Positions 34,301-47,500 are shown, numbered from the stretch's first letter. The stretch: DNA of 64,000 bases from Phialocephala subalpina (GCA_900073065.1 FJOG01000008.1:810985-874984); one strand, 5' to 3'. Made by a program: numbers and translations. Notes: generated from the sequence alone by a model not told the origin.

Positions 34301-37300
34301 TTTCAGATGCTACAGTATCGAGGAGATTATCTCCTCGAACCAACAACCATCGCTGAGTTGATGGCAACCAACACTTACTCGAAGTCGATGTGCTTGCTCC
34401 ATCGAGTGCAAACAGATCGTGGAAAGATTATTAATGAGTACACATACGAGTATAGGAAAGCGAATGAAAGCAAGCATTTATCAAAGTCAGACCTGCTTAC
34501 AGTGCCCATCAACAGAAAAGGAACCACAGGCCAGAACAAGTTCCAAGATTTGTCTTACAATATGCAGGGCCAGATAGACTCGGGCTCATATATCAAAGAC
34601 GGAAACCTTGTCCGCTTCAAGTATCATTACCAGAACACAGGCAGGCATGGTGGGGCACTACTTCGAGCGGAGTTTGTTCTCCCTCACCTGAGTTGCATGG
34701 TCTCGTGGTGTGCTCCGCCAAGGAAGCACCCAGAAAAGCTTGATACATGGGTAAGATGAATAGCGCTCATTGTCTGGGGTTCTGCTGACTGGCTCAGATA
34801 CCTCATTCACATGTGACTGAAGCAACCTTTGTTGTAGGTCCTGATGTCTGGGAGTGCAGATATGTTTACGATCATAAATTCCACCCCACCATTATCACGA
34901 CGCTTAACGGCAAAGGTGTTGAGACGCCGGACTTGGTAACACACGATCATTTGAACGTTCTCAAGAGACCCACCAACGTATCATTTCTTGACGACAATCC
35001 CTTGTTCGGGTTCAAATCGATTTCCTCGAATCCAATCACGAGGTTATTTCGAGGAAATACTCGACGATATCCGGTATCGACATCGCAGTCTCGTACTTTG
35101 CTATGGAAAGCATGGAAAGACAACCCGAAATTTGATGGAGTAATTGTTCGCTGGCTAGATGAGCGCCTTCTTCGCCGGGACCCCATCCTCAAGCGGTACT
35201 GGCGAAACCGCGATTCCTGCAATCTACCAGCTGCCGAAGAATATCTTGACAACCATCGAGGTGCAATCATGGCGAGTGTTGATATCGATAGCAGTATATC
35301 TAGCTGGTCATCTCTCGCAGTGAAGCTAAACGACCTCTACAGCTTTGGCCAAGGCGGGGACTCAGTCAGTAATACACGATCGAAGGCCATCGCAGAGGAC
35401 GATGATGCTGAGGCCCTACACGTCATTGCGATAGACACGGGTACATGGCCAAATGAGGTATGATTGTCTCGTCCTAATTACTTCCCACAAGACTTACTTT
35501 CATAGGGCGGAGGAGTTTCGGCTTGCAGAAGCGATGTCATAAACAACCTGCGGTCAATCAAATGGCATATGGTGGCCGAATCAGCTACTGACTTCGGTAT
35601 CCCTAAACGACAAATCGAGCGCAACGTTCACTCATTGAAGATTGTCCCATTATGGGGACTCGATCTACTAACACCCACTCACGGTCTCTTCAGAAATCGA
35701 CTGGAATCTGAGATTGATCACCTGGCTACACATATAACTCTTCTGGACGTTCAACGAACGTTTGTGCCGGTTCTGGAAGCCCTAGTACACGGTGCTAGAG
35801 CTTTGGAATTTAGAACGAGCGACGTGAAGCAGGCTACAAGAGCACTTGTCAACCTCAATGCGTATTTCAAAGATTCGAAGAATTGGAGTGCTGTTTGGAG
35901 GAGTGATGTCGTCAAGTCGGCCTGGAGGAAGCTTTGGCTTTCTCAATCGACTGATAACATGCGTCCATCATCGCACTGGTTCGATACCGAGCATCCCACC
36001 CTCGGTCAACTCGACCAGGGTCTCGAGCTGTGGTCAAGATACCTCTTCATATTCTCGATACCTATTCCGCAGAAGATGCCCCCTGTCTTTCAAGCCTCTC
36101 ATCATAGTGTCAGCGCTTCTTATGGTATCGTCTGCAAGATCAAACGAGGGTGTACGCTTCAAATTTGGGATCATGCTATAAGTTGGCGAGAGGCGAATTT
36201 ATATTTGTCCTCGGTGTTGTGTCCGTTATCACCGTTCACGAGAAACTCGCTTCTGGCACTGATGCGCATGACTTCTGTTCTTACACTGCATCACGCTGAT
36301 ACTATTTTGCCGTGCGCTGATTTCTTCAATCCGGATTGGGAGGTTGAGATTGGAACTTGTCAGGGCAAGATTGAGAATCGAGCTGCATTTAGAAGGAATA
36401 TTGATCCTGTTGTGAATGGGATCACTCAAATGGAGGTAATCTTACGTTCCATGGTCAGTCAACTCCTTCATCGCTAATAGCTTGGCAGCGATTCGCTCCC
36501 GTGAAAGACATCAAGACCAAGACACCCACTGTCACGATGCTTTCTCATGTGTGGTAATCGTCATTTGAATCTTGAGATCTGCCGAGCTCCACTGACCTTC
36601 GTCAGGTACGCAAAGGATATCAAGACTGCGTTGCTAGCTGCCGACATCATTATCAATGAATGGGGCTTCAAGGACTATACGCTGGAAATATATGGTGCGC
36701 TTGATAAGGATCCATCATACGCAACAAATTGTCAGGAGATCATTGCCACAAAGTCGTTGCGTCAAGTTGCCATGAAAGGCGAAGCAGATCCTATCCACGT
36801 TCTTGAGCGAACAGTAAGTCCCTTCACCATCCGCAGACCTGGAGCTTTGCTGATAGCTTGTAGTGGGTGTTCCTAAACTCCTCAATCTCAGAAGGACTAC
36901 CCTTAGCTCTAGGCGAAGCTGCACTCACAGGAGCACCTGTCGTCTGCACCGACGTTGGAGCCTCTCTTCGAGTATTAACCGACCCCTCCACCGAATCATG
37001 CTACAGCGCAGTCGTCGCTCCCAATGATGCCCACGCCCTTGCTCGTGCACAAATCAAACTCCTTGCGCTGCTTGAGGAATGGAGTCGATACGCTGATCCC
37101 ACTGCCTGCTCACCTTCAGCGTTCGACTCCTCTTTTCCGGAAGCACCAACTCAAGACGATGTGGCGAGAATCACGAAGAGGATGTATGAGCAAAGCGATG
37201 CTCGTCGAAAGTTGGGAATGCACGCGAGAGAGACCGTGCAGAAGTCTTTCAGTGGAGAGAGGTATTTGCGAGAGCACGAGCAGATGCTTTGGATTGGCAA

Positions 37301-37637
37301 GGCGAAGAGAGATATGTCCTTACCAGCTCACGAACGCCCACCAGCAAAGAAAACAATTGCTGCTCCTACCACGGTGTCGAATCTTGCTCTCACAAGTCCG
37401 AGTTTGAATCAACAGAGTTCAATGAACGAAAGCTCGGTGCCGTCATTAGGATATGAGGGATCGAGCATCAGGCCGATTAGTCTGTTGACGAATAGGGCGC
37501 CGAGTGGACTTGGGGAATTTGTGCCTGGCGAGGAGGAGTGGGTTGAGAAGCCACAGAGAGCGGTGGTCGTTGGTGTTCCTGGTCAGTTGAGGAGGGAGTC
37601 GAGGAGGATAAGTGATTTGGGAGATGCTGCTGTTTGA
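28352..37637 (+). CDS. gtb3: Gtb3-like giant GAG glycosyltransferase (about 2893 aa, 13 exons)
   Basis: Exons: 28352-28417, 28466-28561, 28607-29533, 29596-31920, 31965-32120, 32170-33245, 33294-34098, 34157-34750, 34798-35457, 35506-36435, 36489-36553, 36606-36813, 36864-37637. All phases close (8682 nt). Layout: signal-anchor helix at 23-44; a globular domain to ~350 that alternates strands and helices and may be barrel-like; a second soluble region; about a dozen membrane helices between ~857 and 1397; further soluble sequence; and a C-terminal GT4 transferase. The GT4 part starts DTGTWPNEGGGVSACR near 2228-2243 and carries the EX7E motif E2646-GLPLALG-E2654 followed by GAPVVCTDVG. It resembles PelF-type GT4 enzymes. 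Gtb3 is the presumed GAG synthase and exporter at the plasma membrane. Exons 1-2 are least certain: the short introns were chosen because they give an ATG and an anchor helix. Intron 5 uses the later AG because the earlier one creates a stop. Confidence 0.88.
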
Positions 37638-38694
37638 GAGCTTGGAGCTGGGTGTCTTGGCTGTGGGTATTGTTTCTGGAGTTCCGCAAGGCGATGAATG
37701 GCAATATTTTGTTGAGTATCTCAAGATCCGGCATTGAGGGATATTGTTAGGGTCTAATATGCAGGTGAATGTCAGCTTTAATCGTGGACCACAGTTGTAC
37801 GCCTTCGGGATTGCTACCCCTCCTTCCCCTCGCTTGATTTGGAAGTGTACGCAAGTTCGTGTCATGTTATCACGACTTGAACTCTACATCAAACGATGCT
37901 CTTCGCTTTCAAGATTCTGGTATTGGGTAATGCGATGTACCCGTCCACCGACACGGAGCGATTGTAACGAGATGCAAGTGCACCGTCGTTCAATGCTCCA
38001 TAAGAGTGCGGGATTCATTGTTTAAGATCCTGTCACTTCCTCGAGACTCAGCACAATGTTTCATACTCTTTCTGCATCGGATATATGACTTCTCCATACA
38101 TCGAGTGGCGATTCGACGATGGTTTATTGATCGGCATGGACATTCCTTTCGGATGTGTCAGTGACACACCGCCACTTAAGGTTCAGCTGCAACACCTCGA
38201 TATTTTGACATTTGACTGCATACAAACTTTGAAACGGGTACAGAACATCTCAATTTTACTCCATCTTCTTCTCCATTCCTTGCCTTGCCTTCAATTTTAG
38301 TCCGCTGTATACAGTCAATTCTCACATCAACTTCACAGTGAAGTATCACGAACACGTTGGCAGTCCCAAGAACGTGTTCGCAATCCCTGCAATGACATTC
38401 TGCAGGTCTCATCCACTCGACGCCATTCACCTCACCCCCACGGCATCGTGGCATCCCCCATCCTCGTGACCACTTCACACCTCCACTTCGCATCTCCACA
38501 TCTCCTCTTCCTTACATAGCTCCCGTCCCATCCCCATTTCCCCATCTTTCTTGGCAAACGTGCCAATCTGCCGTATTTGGTCCAGACTCTCTTCGAACAC
38601 ATTCTCATTGAATCGAATTGAATCTCACACTGGCCCAAAGTGCTCCACGAGGACGAAACAAGCTTTTCAAAATACTTCAGACACTTAGCCCAAG
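37638..38694. other. Intergenic, 1.06 kb
   Basis: This is the 3' region of gtb3 and the upstream region of a small membrane protein gene. Short frames (for example 38085-38300 +) show nothing recognisable. Confidence 0.5.
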
Positions 38695-39105
38695 ATGTCG
38701 AGTGTACCAATCGTACTCTCCTTCCCCAGCGCAGCGTCCTCGGAGCAACGAGGTATATCTACCGAATCTGCGAGTTCAGCATCTGCGACACTTTCGAAAG
38801 CGATTTCGGATTTCGTGACTGTGACGGTTACTGCTTTATCTTCTCCCTCTTCCCCGTCCTCCATGTCTAAAATTGGTACCCCCACTGCAACAAATACATC
38901 TGCCGCTATCTCCACCTCGACATCTGCCGCTGCGACAACATACCAAGACAATAAGTTCTCGGGCGCAGATTGGGCTACGACGATTGTGATAGGAGGTGGG
39001 GGGATTATACTCTGTTGCATGATTCCAATTGTTATCGCTGTTTATTGGAAAGATTGGCAGAAGAAAAGGCAGGAGAGATGGGGGAATAGTAGTGAGGATT
39101 TTTGA
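38695..39105 (+). CDS. Small Ser/Thr-rich single-helix membrane protein (136 aa)
   Basis: A single frame from ATG at 38695 encodes 136 residues. The N-terminal ~85 residues are almost entirely Ser, Thr, Ala and Val (a likely O-glycosylated stalk). One hydrophobic helix follows at about 93-115 (TTIVIGGGGIILCCMIPIVI), then a basic cytosolic tail (YWKDWQKKRQERW) ending SSEDF. The positive-inside rule puts the N-terminus outside the cell. Mid2/Wsc sensors have this broad plan, but the protein is much shorter and lacks their cysteine-rich domain. No function is assigned. Confidence 0.6.
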   Translation: MSSVPIVLSFPSAASSEQRGISTESASSASATLSKAISDFVTVTVTALSSPSSPSSMSKIGTPTATNTSAAISTSTSAAATTYQDNKFSGADWATTIVIGGGGIILCCMIPIVIAVYWKDWQKKRQERWGNSSEDF

Positions 39106-40521
39106 CATGAGTTGAGTACCCCTAGTGATGGGAGGAGCCGGCAGCTTGATGGCACCTGCAGGCCGAGAGGAGGGAGGTTGAGGTTGGGGAGGACGGTTGG
39201 GATGTTAATAAGTGAGACGAGTATAAGAAGAGGTATGTTATTATTTCTCATTAACTTGGGAATCTGCGGATCTTGTGGGCTGAGCAGTCTTCATGTAGCT
39301 TTGAAACCGCCCCGGTTATCCGCACCGGGACCTTGCATTCTGGTGGAGTAGCATGGGATCCGATTTTGGGCTCGACTGAGTCCGACGAAATGGAAGCGAC
39401 GAGAATACGAAATTGACGAAAATGCACCAATTTTACTCTGCAAAAATCCCCGATTCACAACCTTGACCCAAAAATAGTCGAGTCCAGCAACCAAATTAAA
39501 CAAACACTCCCACAAATCACCCTAGATTATGCAATATCATCCCCCCTCATACAACACAGATTTCCTCTTGAACCGTGCAAACTTCATTGTGACTTCTTTA
39601 CGCTACACGAACCCCGCTTTCAAGTTGGTTTGGAAACATCCCACGTGCTCGATGAAATCCTTCAGTGTGCATGAAGAGGCGTCGTCTCTCACCGAATGCA
39701 CTCCCGTCTATGCGACGCACCCCTTCGAAGACGTGCCTGGGGCTCTGCTGTCTAGCTTCCTGTCACCCCGGGCTCGGATTGGGGATTCCGAGCGAGAGGT
39801 GACTAGTGAAGCGAGGGGGTTGATACCGAAGGGCTGCTTTAGGATGAGGTTGCCGCTGAGGCTTGTCATATGCTTGGCATGAACCTAATGCTAATCCTAG
39901 AGAACAATCAAGGGTATTGGCATATTTTTCTACAGTAAAACGAAGCGTAAATGTTCCTCGAGCTTCGTTTGATCCAATCTTGAAAGCTCCTGCAATTGCG
40001 GGATCAATCAGAAAGATTCGACAACTGATCATCACTTCAAAATAATTCTATATTTGTGCACCTTTATGCATCAAAAGCAAACAAAAACCAACCCTCGATA
40101 ATTTGAGCCAATCATCATCCACTCACCTTCAAACCTTTCTCATTGGCCAAGACCAAGTCCTTCACCGAACCCCTCAACCCCTTTTACTAGTGCTATCTTA
40201 AGCGAGCTCCTCCAAAACAATGGTCCAATCGAAGGCATGAGACGACAATAAATCTAAGAGAAAAATAAAGGTGAATGGAATAGGACTTTCTTTTCGTTCA
40301 AGGACTCTGAAATTGCCGACAGCCTTACCGCCATGGCTTTTCGCGGCGCTCTCGCGACAACGAAGCCACCACAGCCTTGCGCCCCGCTGTCTGCCTAACC
40401 AAACGCCGAGAACCTTCAAATATCTTTCAGCCTCCAACATTTCATCCTCTGAACTTATGTACCACCACTTGAGAAGTCTTCAAACAACAATTGCGGGTAT
40501 CGGTGCGAAGAGCTTATCATC
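39106..40521. other. Intergenic, 1.4 kb
   Basis: A frame at 39529-39882 (+, 117 codons) starts MQYHPPSYNTDFLLNRANF but has no recognisable domain. I do not call it. Nothing else is seen. Confidence 0.4.
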
Positions 40522-41002
40522 ATGCAAGTATCCACCTACCCCTGTCCCTCCCTCACCATCCCCGCTATCCTCGAACTCCGCGATGCCCCAACACCCAGCC
40601 TCACGACATCGATATCTATGGCCAGCAACACCACAGCCCCTATACATTTAACATCAACGCAAGTTCTTGCAGAAGAATTTTGGCCTTATGGTGCAGGTTC
40701 GTCCTTCCATCTCTTATCTCAGCACCATCAACAATATCTGACATGTGACAGGAGTACTCATCCTAGCAGGCGTATGTCTTGTCATTTTTCTGGCGATATG
40801 GTTCCTGGATAAGAGTTATGAGGCGAAAGAGTTTGGGTTGAGGTTGTTGGTTTGGGTTTGGGGTATGTGGTGGAGTTTATTGTTTTGGCCGTTTCAGATG
40901 TTGGGGAAGGTTAGTAGGCTGTTGGATAGGGGGATGGGGAGGGAGAGGGATACGAACGGAAGGGTGATAAGGAGGGTGCAGGCTGAGATGGATGAATGTT
41001 GA
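40522..41002 (+). CDS. Small two-helix membrane protein (one intron)
   Basis: Exons 40522-40696 and 40752-41002 join across a 55-bp GT-AG intron to give 141 residues. Starting at the internal ATG at 40621 gives 108. Both are in frame and the start is undecided. After a Thr-rich N-terminus come WPYGAGVLILAGVCLVIFLA (helix 1, formed across the splice), a charged loop (DKSYEAKEFG), helix 2 (LLVWVWGMWWSLLFWPFQML, very Trp-rich) and a basic, charged tail. The plan is close to the protein at 9006-9383, including a WP motif in helix 2. No function is known. Confidence 0.55.
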
Positions 41003-41790
41003 TGAAGTGAAGCGAAGGAGAGTGAGTCGGACATGAGTTGGGATTTGGGAGGAGATAGGAGTCGGGTTGTTTGTGAGGGAAGTGGGCGAACTGGGACAAG
41101 GCGAAAGACTTGAATTTTGGGAGCGACTTGGAGCATGGTGATAGTGACATGGTTGGATCTTTCATCGAAGTCCAGAAAGAAGGGTGTCTTCAGGAGTAAG
41201 ATCATTATAGGAGGATGAGAATCATGAAGATACATTATTCAACGTCCCAAAAATCTACTGCCAAAAATCACCCGTTCCGCAGCGCAATGTTCAGTCAGCT
41301 TCATTCCCGCGACGATTCTTAAGATTTCGCGACCCCTCAAAAATAAAAAATTGAAAATAACGACAAGATTCAATATTGAGATTGCTTCATTTTTGTTCTG
41401 AAAAAAGAAAAAGAATGAAGTGGCAAAAATTTCCACTCTAATGAACCCGACAGTTTTGTTTGAAGATCGACGGCCGTGTCCTGGGATCCGATCCGGGATG
41501 AGCCGCAGAGGACGTGGAGATTTTGCTTATTTATATATATGTAGACGGTTGTAGAGATGTGGGGAACCTGGGGATTTGGAGCTAGTGGGCCGGTGTCGAG
41601 CCGAGGGAGTCACCTTTGATCAGAATGATGGAGCAGGCAGAATCGAGGAGAGGCTCTATGTGTGTGCTTCGATTTATTGCTGAAATGAATGAAGTCAAAC
41701 TCTAAACGGGTCCTATCTAGAAAGGATGTCGCTCCAATGTCGGCGAGCGTCTATGTATGTGTTGATAAACTTCTGTCACAAGGCACCAAT
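41003..41790. other. Intergenic, 0.8 kb
   Basis: This lies between the 3' ends of two convergent genes. It contains no gene that I can see. Confidence 0.5.
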
Positions 41791-43931
41791 TTACTCCTCC
41801 GTCTCAGCCTCCTTCCTCTCAACATTCAACACCGTTCTCAGATGCGAATACTGGAGTGGCACACCCTTGTGACAGGCAAGCAGCTGGCCAGTCTTAAGCA
41901 CATTCTTAATCTGCCTCCCATTAATCTCCACATCCGCCAGCTTCCCAATCTCCTCCTCAGACAACTCATGACTAACACCCCTCTCAATGAAATTCTTCCA
42001 AACCGTCATCCTAGATGTTTTATCCAGACCTGGATACTCCATCGAAATATGGATTCTGCTTTGGAAAGCGGGATCCATGTTTTTGACTCGGTTGGTGGTC
42101 AAGAAGAGGATGCCTTCGTAGTATTCAAGTGTGCGGAGGAAGATGGAGACGATTTTATTGCGCTCCAGGTCGTGGGCTGAGCGTGCTTCGAGGAAGACGT
42201 CGCATTCGTCGAGGAGGAGGACGGCGTTCCATTTTGCGACCATTTCGAGGATGGTGGTCAAGCTACTCTCAACCTCTGAACTCTTGACACCGAGATCACC
42301 AGCGCTCATCATGTACAAGGGCGTCTTCATATTCTCGGCGACAGATTCTGCTGTAAGGGTCTTGCCTATGCCAGGACCGCCGGATAGGAGCATGATGATT
42401 CCTTTGCCTTTGCCGGAGATGACGTCGTCGAATGTGTTTTTGTATTTTACTTGGGATTCGGCGAAGGCGAGGATGAGCTCTTTTTGATCGGGTGGGAGGA
42501 CGAGGGAGGAGAAGGCGGAGGAGTTGAAGATGATTTCGGAGACGGAATCGACGAAGAATGACAACCAGCGCTTTGTCTTGAGGGTGTAACCTTTGAGAAG
42601 GGAAGTGCAGTGAATTAGTTGGGTGTCGGTGAGTGGGATACGTTTGATTTCCTTCCCAGCGACGGAGTCGTGGGAGTTGGAGGGAGTGTCGATGCCGTCG
42701 TCTTCATCATACTCAGAATCAAAGCAGTCTTCGTCTTCGGAGTCTTCTTCCTCGGTAGACGCCTTGGACTTGATCTTGAGAGGGCCGAGGTGAGGAAGGC
42801 TGTTCGGGTTGAACTTTCCATATGCAAACGTATCACTAGAAGGTTAGGTTGGTTGCTTGAAGGGAGGGGAGGGGAGGGGAGAACTTACATGATGATTCTG
42901 CTGTCGACGGTGACTTTGATGTCTTGACCACACATATTCTTGCCAATGGCAAAGCCTTTATAGTACTTGTAGTGGTAGCCATGGAACTTCTCGAACAGTT
43001 TGCCTCGCTTCAAGAGCGCGGCTTGGATCTTCTTCTGCTCAGGGTGGAACTCCAATGGAAAGGCATCCAGAGAAGCAATTGGTCTTGTCCCACCATAAGC
43101 CAAGACCAAATGCTGGTGGTTGGCATAACCGAAGCGGTCACCATCCCAGTCGACCTTCTGGGTATTCACGCCGTAGCATGGACCATACTTCGCATGCTCG
43201 AAATAATTCCCGTTGCTGAACTTGGACCCGCAATCGCGACCCCACTCCTCAGTGTAGAGTGTAGCTCCTGGTTGGAAGATAGTCCAAAGGTGCTCGAACG
43301 TAATGACTTTATTCTTGATATAGTCGGCCTTGGCTGCGATGATGTCTCTGAGCTCTGCCTCGAGGACGTTGTAGAGCAGTTGTAGATGCTTCCTAGTTTC
43401 CTTGTCTTCTTGTTGGTCGAGTGCTTTCGTGAGCTCGGTCCATCGATGAACGAAAGCGTTGAATGGGGCTTGGAAGATGAGTCGTTTGAGGGTTGGGGTG
43501 ACACCTAGAATGTTAGTATGAGTTGGGTCATTCATTCATTGAATTGACTTACCTGGATAGTCCTTCAAGACCTTAGTCAGGACGTTCTTCAAAAGAGGAC
43601 TCTGAATGACGATGCTGTCGATCTCGAGTTTTTTTCGAGAGTCGAAACTCTTCTTGTTGCGGACGAGAATGGCATAACGAGCTGTGATCTCGTTCTCAGC
43701 TGCCTCATCGAGATCATCTGGATACTTGTCGGTCCAGGTGTGACGACCTCGGTCATCCTCTTTCTGATAGAGATTCTTGAGGTCACACTCCATGCCGACT
43801 TTCGTGACTTCCTCTTCCTTGGTGTCGGTAGGCTTGTCCTCTGATTTGGTATGGCCATTGACAGCGCCATTGGATTTGACTTCTGTCTTCTCGACAGAAG
43901 CAATTGGAGGGGCATCCATAGTTCGAGCCAT
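41791..43931 (-). CDS. Fungal AAA+ ATPase with N-terminal DUF7025-type region (679 aa)
   Basis: Exons, leftward: 43931-43553, 43504-42889, 42835-41791. They join in phase to 680 codons with stop. The N-terminal ~45 residues are low complexity. A globular region follows with HLWTIFQPG, AKYGPCYGVN, WDGDRFGYANH and KFHGYHYKYYKG, typical of the domain found before AAA modules in many filamentous fungal proteins. An acidic linker (EEEDSEDEDCFDSEYDEDDG) leads to the ATPase: Walker A GGPGIGKT near residue 482, Walker B AVLLLDECDVF, sensor TTNRV, and an arginine-finger region FQSRIHISMEYPG. It is therefore a cytosolic or organellar ATP-driven remodeller. The substrate is unknown. The family is expanded in filamentous ascomycetes. 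The gene is divergent from the Crb2/Rad9-like gene. Confidence 0.9.
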
Positions 43932-44516
43932 TGTGAATTGCTTGTATGGAAACGGAATTGAATGAAGAAGAGGGGAAAATATTTGTGTGATCTGTTATGG
44001 AATACGAGCGAGCACTTCGACTTATATCCCAATGGGGGAATCGGACAACTTGACTAGCTCTAGGCTTCAACCACGGTAAGGCTGTCCGATTGACTCACCG
44101 ACGACTGGAGGCAACCTCCGAATGACAATGTGGGGAATCATGTAACTCCAGTGTTGGAGCTTTATCCAATAATGCAAATGAGGAGCCTGTGCCATGCCGC
44201 GAGAATCCTTCAAGGCTTCTGCCTTGTCGAAGGGCGGCAGTCTGCAGCCGCTTGGCCAGGTCCAGAGTCAGTGCTGGACACCGATACGTATCGAAGAACA
44301 TGACTGCCTGGTTGAGATGGCGATCTTTGAGTGTGAAAGTGAGAAGGGAGCGATGGTGAAGGCAGGGGAAGAGCTGGCGCTTGCCCCATTCAGCGTAAAA
44401 GCTCACGTGAATCGGCGAAATGCACTGGTCCATTTAGGCTCAGGACTTAGGTTAACTCCCATCGGCGATAATCTTCGCGTTTTGCCACTTCTCTCATCAA
44501 ACGCGACCATGATACG
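43932..44516. promoter_or_regulatory. Divergent promoter region, AAA ATPase and checkpoint gene
   Basis: These 585 bp lie between two genes pointing away from each other and presumably contain both promoters. No individual element stands out. Confidence 0.4.
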
Positions 44517-47500
44517 ATGCCGCACACAACCTTGAGGAAGGCAGAAGAGGCTGCAATGAATGGAGATGTTCCAGACTGGGACACTCAAAACTGCGAGGAT
44601 TTCCAGAGGACGTTGTTGGTGAGAGATCTGCAGGCGCCCCTCAAGCCTTCGACCAGGTCAGGGGCAAGGGAGCAGGCAGCTAACCGCTTTTGTAGTCGAG
44701 CCCTGCTCAGCCTACCAACACGCCCGACCAAATCGCGTCCGCCAGCCTCGACGCGATTGTCACCATCAAAACCGAGGTCGAAGTTGAGCAGCAGAGTGAT
44801 GATGATGCAGAAGAGCATGGCGACAATGGCGAAGATATCTCTCAACTGATACAAGATCTACTTTCGCAACAACCTGAGCCTGAGCCCGAAGAAACTCCCG
44901 CAGAGGATGCCACGCCACGAGCTGCTCCCATTCAATTTCGACGCGACAGTCGGGGAAAATTGAGAGCGTATACAGCCGCGGAGGATGCTACACCACCATC
45001 TGCTCACATTCGGGTTCGACGTGATAGCAACGGGAAACTGAGACCATACACAGTTGCGGGCGACGAGGCACGACCACCTAACTTTGCAGAGCAGTATCGG
45101 GTTTCTCTCGAAAAGGAGTCTCAACGTGTTCAAGCAATGGAGGACCTTACACAAAAAAGCTCGATGTCTTTGACACAAGAGAATTCTGAATCCGTGTACG
45201 AACACTTCGATATTCAACAACAGATCCCTGACGAATGCCCTTCAACTGCGACACCAGACGATGGCGATGCCGAGTTTCATGATACCATACCAAATCCGCC
45301 TCATGACGCCTTACATTCGAAGCAGTTCTCTGCGCGGACAGAATCGACAGCATACACATACGGGGAGAACGACACTGGGCACGTCAAGATTGACTTCGAG
45401 CCAGACGCAATGGAAGAAGAACTTGATGACATGGATGACATGGACGACGAGCCTTCGCAAGATCCTTCCTTTGCAGCCCCGCAACTTGGTGTACACTTTT
45501 CTACCCCGACCTACGATCCGCAGACTCCAGCTGCACCCATCAATCCATTTGCACACAAAGGCTCTGTAATGAAGCCGTTAGATATGTTCGGAGCTACTCA
45601 ACCTTCATCAATTGCTCGTCATCGAGCCAGTCCCACGTCTTCTCGGCCATCGCCAGACGTCTACAACGACTTTTCTTCACCACCGAAGAGACAGCGAATA
45701 GGCTCCTCTCCATTGGGACGACTACAAAAATTGAAGGACCCAGAGACATCACCGCTACAGTCATCCGTTCGCAACATCTTGGCTGCTTCAAGCGATTTTC
45801 CAGATGCCGCGATCCCTAGGACCTCTGGCGTGCAATCTTTTGATGTGGGACCCAGATCATCTCGAATTGACGAGCCTCGGCCTTATGTCTCCATGAAGGA
45901 GTCACAGGAGAGGAGGAGACGCATGCACGCAGACTCGGACACCGATGGCTCAGATTTTGAGGCTGAACCGGCCCCAAGGAACAAGCGGAGGGAGAGGGAG
46001 GTCAGAATCCAAAGAGAAATGTCATCTGTTGCACTTCCTGCAAGACGACCTACGTCCAGTCGACCAACTTCATCGAATTCGCCAGGTATCGAAGTTCCAT
46101 CTACTGGGCGACGCCGAAGCGTCCAAGAAGAGTATCTTGCGCAGTGCGAGGGATTTGATGCTCGCGACACACAGCATACTACACAGCAAGACGAAGTTAT
46201 TGCTGATTCTCAGGGTCTACCGGGCCATCACCCTAATGCTGCCCCTCTTGATCGCGAAGAAGTTCAAGGATCGTTTGGTCAAGTCAAAGGTGCTGGTACT
46301 ATCCCTGAAAGTGAGCCAGACCTCCCGACATCGAACACTCCGTCGAAATCACGCAAACCTACACCCCAAATGGATCTGCTGCCAGAAAAAGGACCTATGG
46401 CTCACGATACCATGAACGTTGACGAAGAGACACAGGCAGAGGCACAGGCGGAGAATGCAGATGCAAATGAAAGCTCTCTGCCACAGCCGAGTCTGCCACT
46501 TCAAGAGATGTCTAGCAATCATCTTCGGACACCCATGGCTTCGAAATCCCACGTGCTTTCAGATAGCCTGGTCCCGGAAACTAGTCCACCGGAGGAGAGG
46601 ATTCGACCGATTGGCGAGATTGTTGCCTTTTCGTTCCGGGGGGAAACTCAAATTGATCTCAACGAGGTTCCTGGATTTACTCAAGATCCGAATTTTGATG
46701 AGAGGGCTGTGACCATGGTCTCGCCGCAACGGCCAGCTCCACGACCGCGCAGCTTTCGGAGAAGCAACGCACGTTCGGGCACTACTACGCCCGTTGAGCC
46801 CCCCACATCATCCGATGTTCCATCCACGCTCCCAGGACAAGGGCAGCCAAGTATTNNNNNNNNNNNNNNNNNNNNNNNNNNNNNNNNNNNNNNNNNNNNN
46901 NNNNNNNNNNNNNNNNNNNNNNNNNNNNNNNNNNNNNNNNNNNNNNNNNNNNNNNNNNNNNNNNNNNNNNNNNNNNNNNNNNNNNNNNNNNNNNNNNNNN
47001 NNNNNNNNNNNNNNNNNNNNNNNNNNNNNNNNNNNNNNNNNNNNNNNNNNNNNNNNNNNNNNNNNNNNNNNNNNNNNNNNNNNNNNNNNNNNNNNNNNNN
47101 NNNNNNNNNNNNNNNNNNNNNNNNNNNNNNNNNNNNNNNNNNNNNNNNNNNNNNNNNNNNNNNNNNNNNNNNNNNNNNNNNNNNNNNNNNNNNNNNNNNN
47201 NNNNNNNNNNNNNNNNNNNNNNNNNNNNNNNNNNNNNNNNNNNNNNNNNNNNNNNNNNNNNNNNNNNNNNNNNNNNNNNNNNNNNNNNNNNNNNNNNNNN
47301 NNNNNNNNNNNNNNNNNNNNNNNNNNNNNNNNNNNNNNNNNNNNNNNNNNNNNNNNNNNNNNNNNNNNNNNAACCAAAAATTGTCCCTGCGCCTCGAGAA
47401 TTAATCGCAACCGCACCAAACACGGTGCCCGAGCCAGAAAAAGGTGCTATGCCTCAAGAGACGACGACGCCAGCTATTGAAGCTCCAGTACCTCAATCTC

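Noticed and set aside
46785..47480. Long frames running through the N block on both strands
   Set aside because: They are open only because unknown bases contain no stops.
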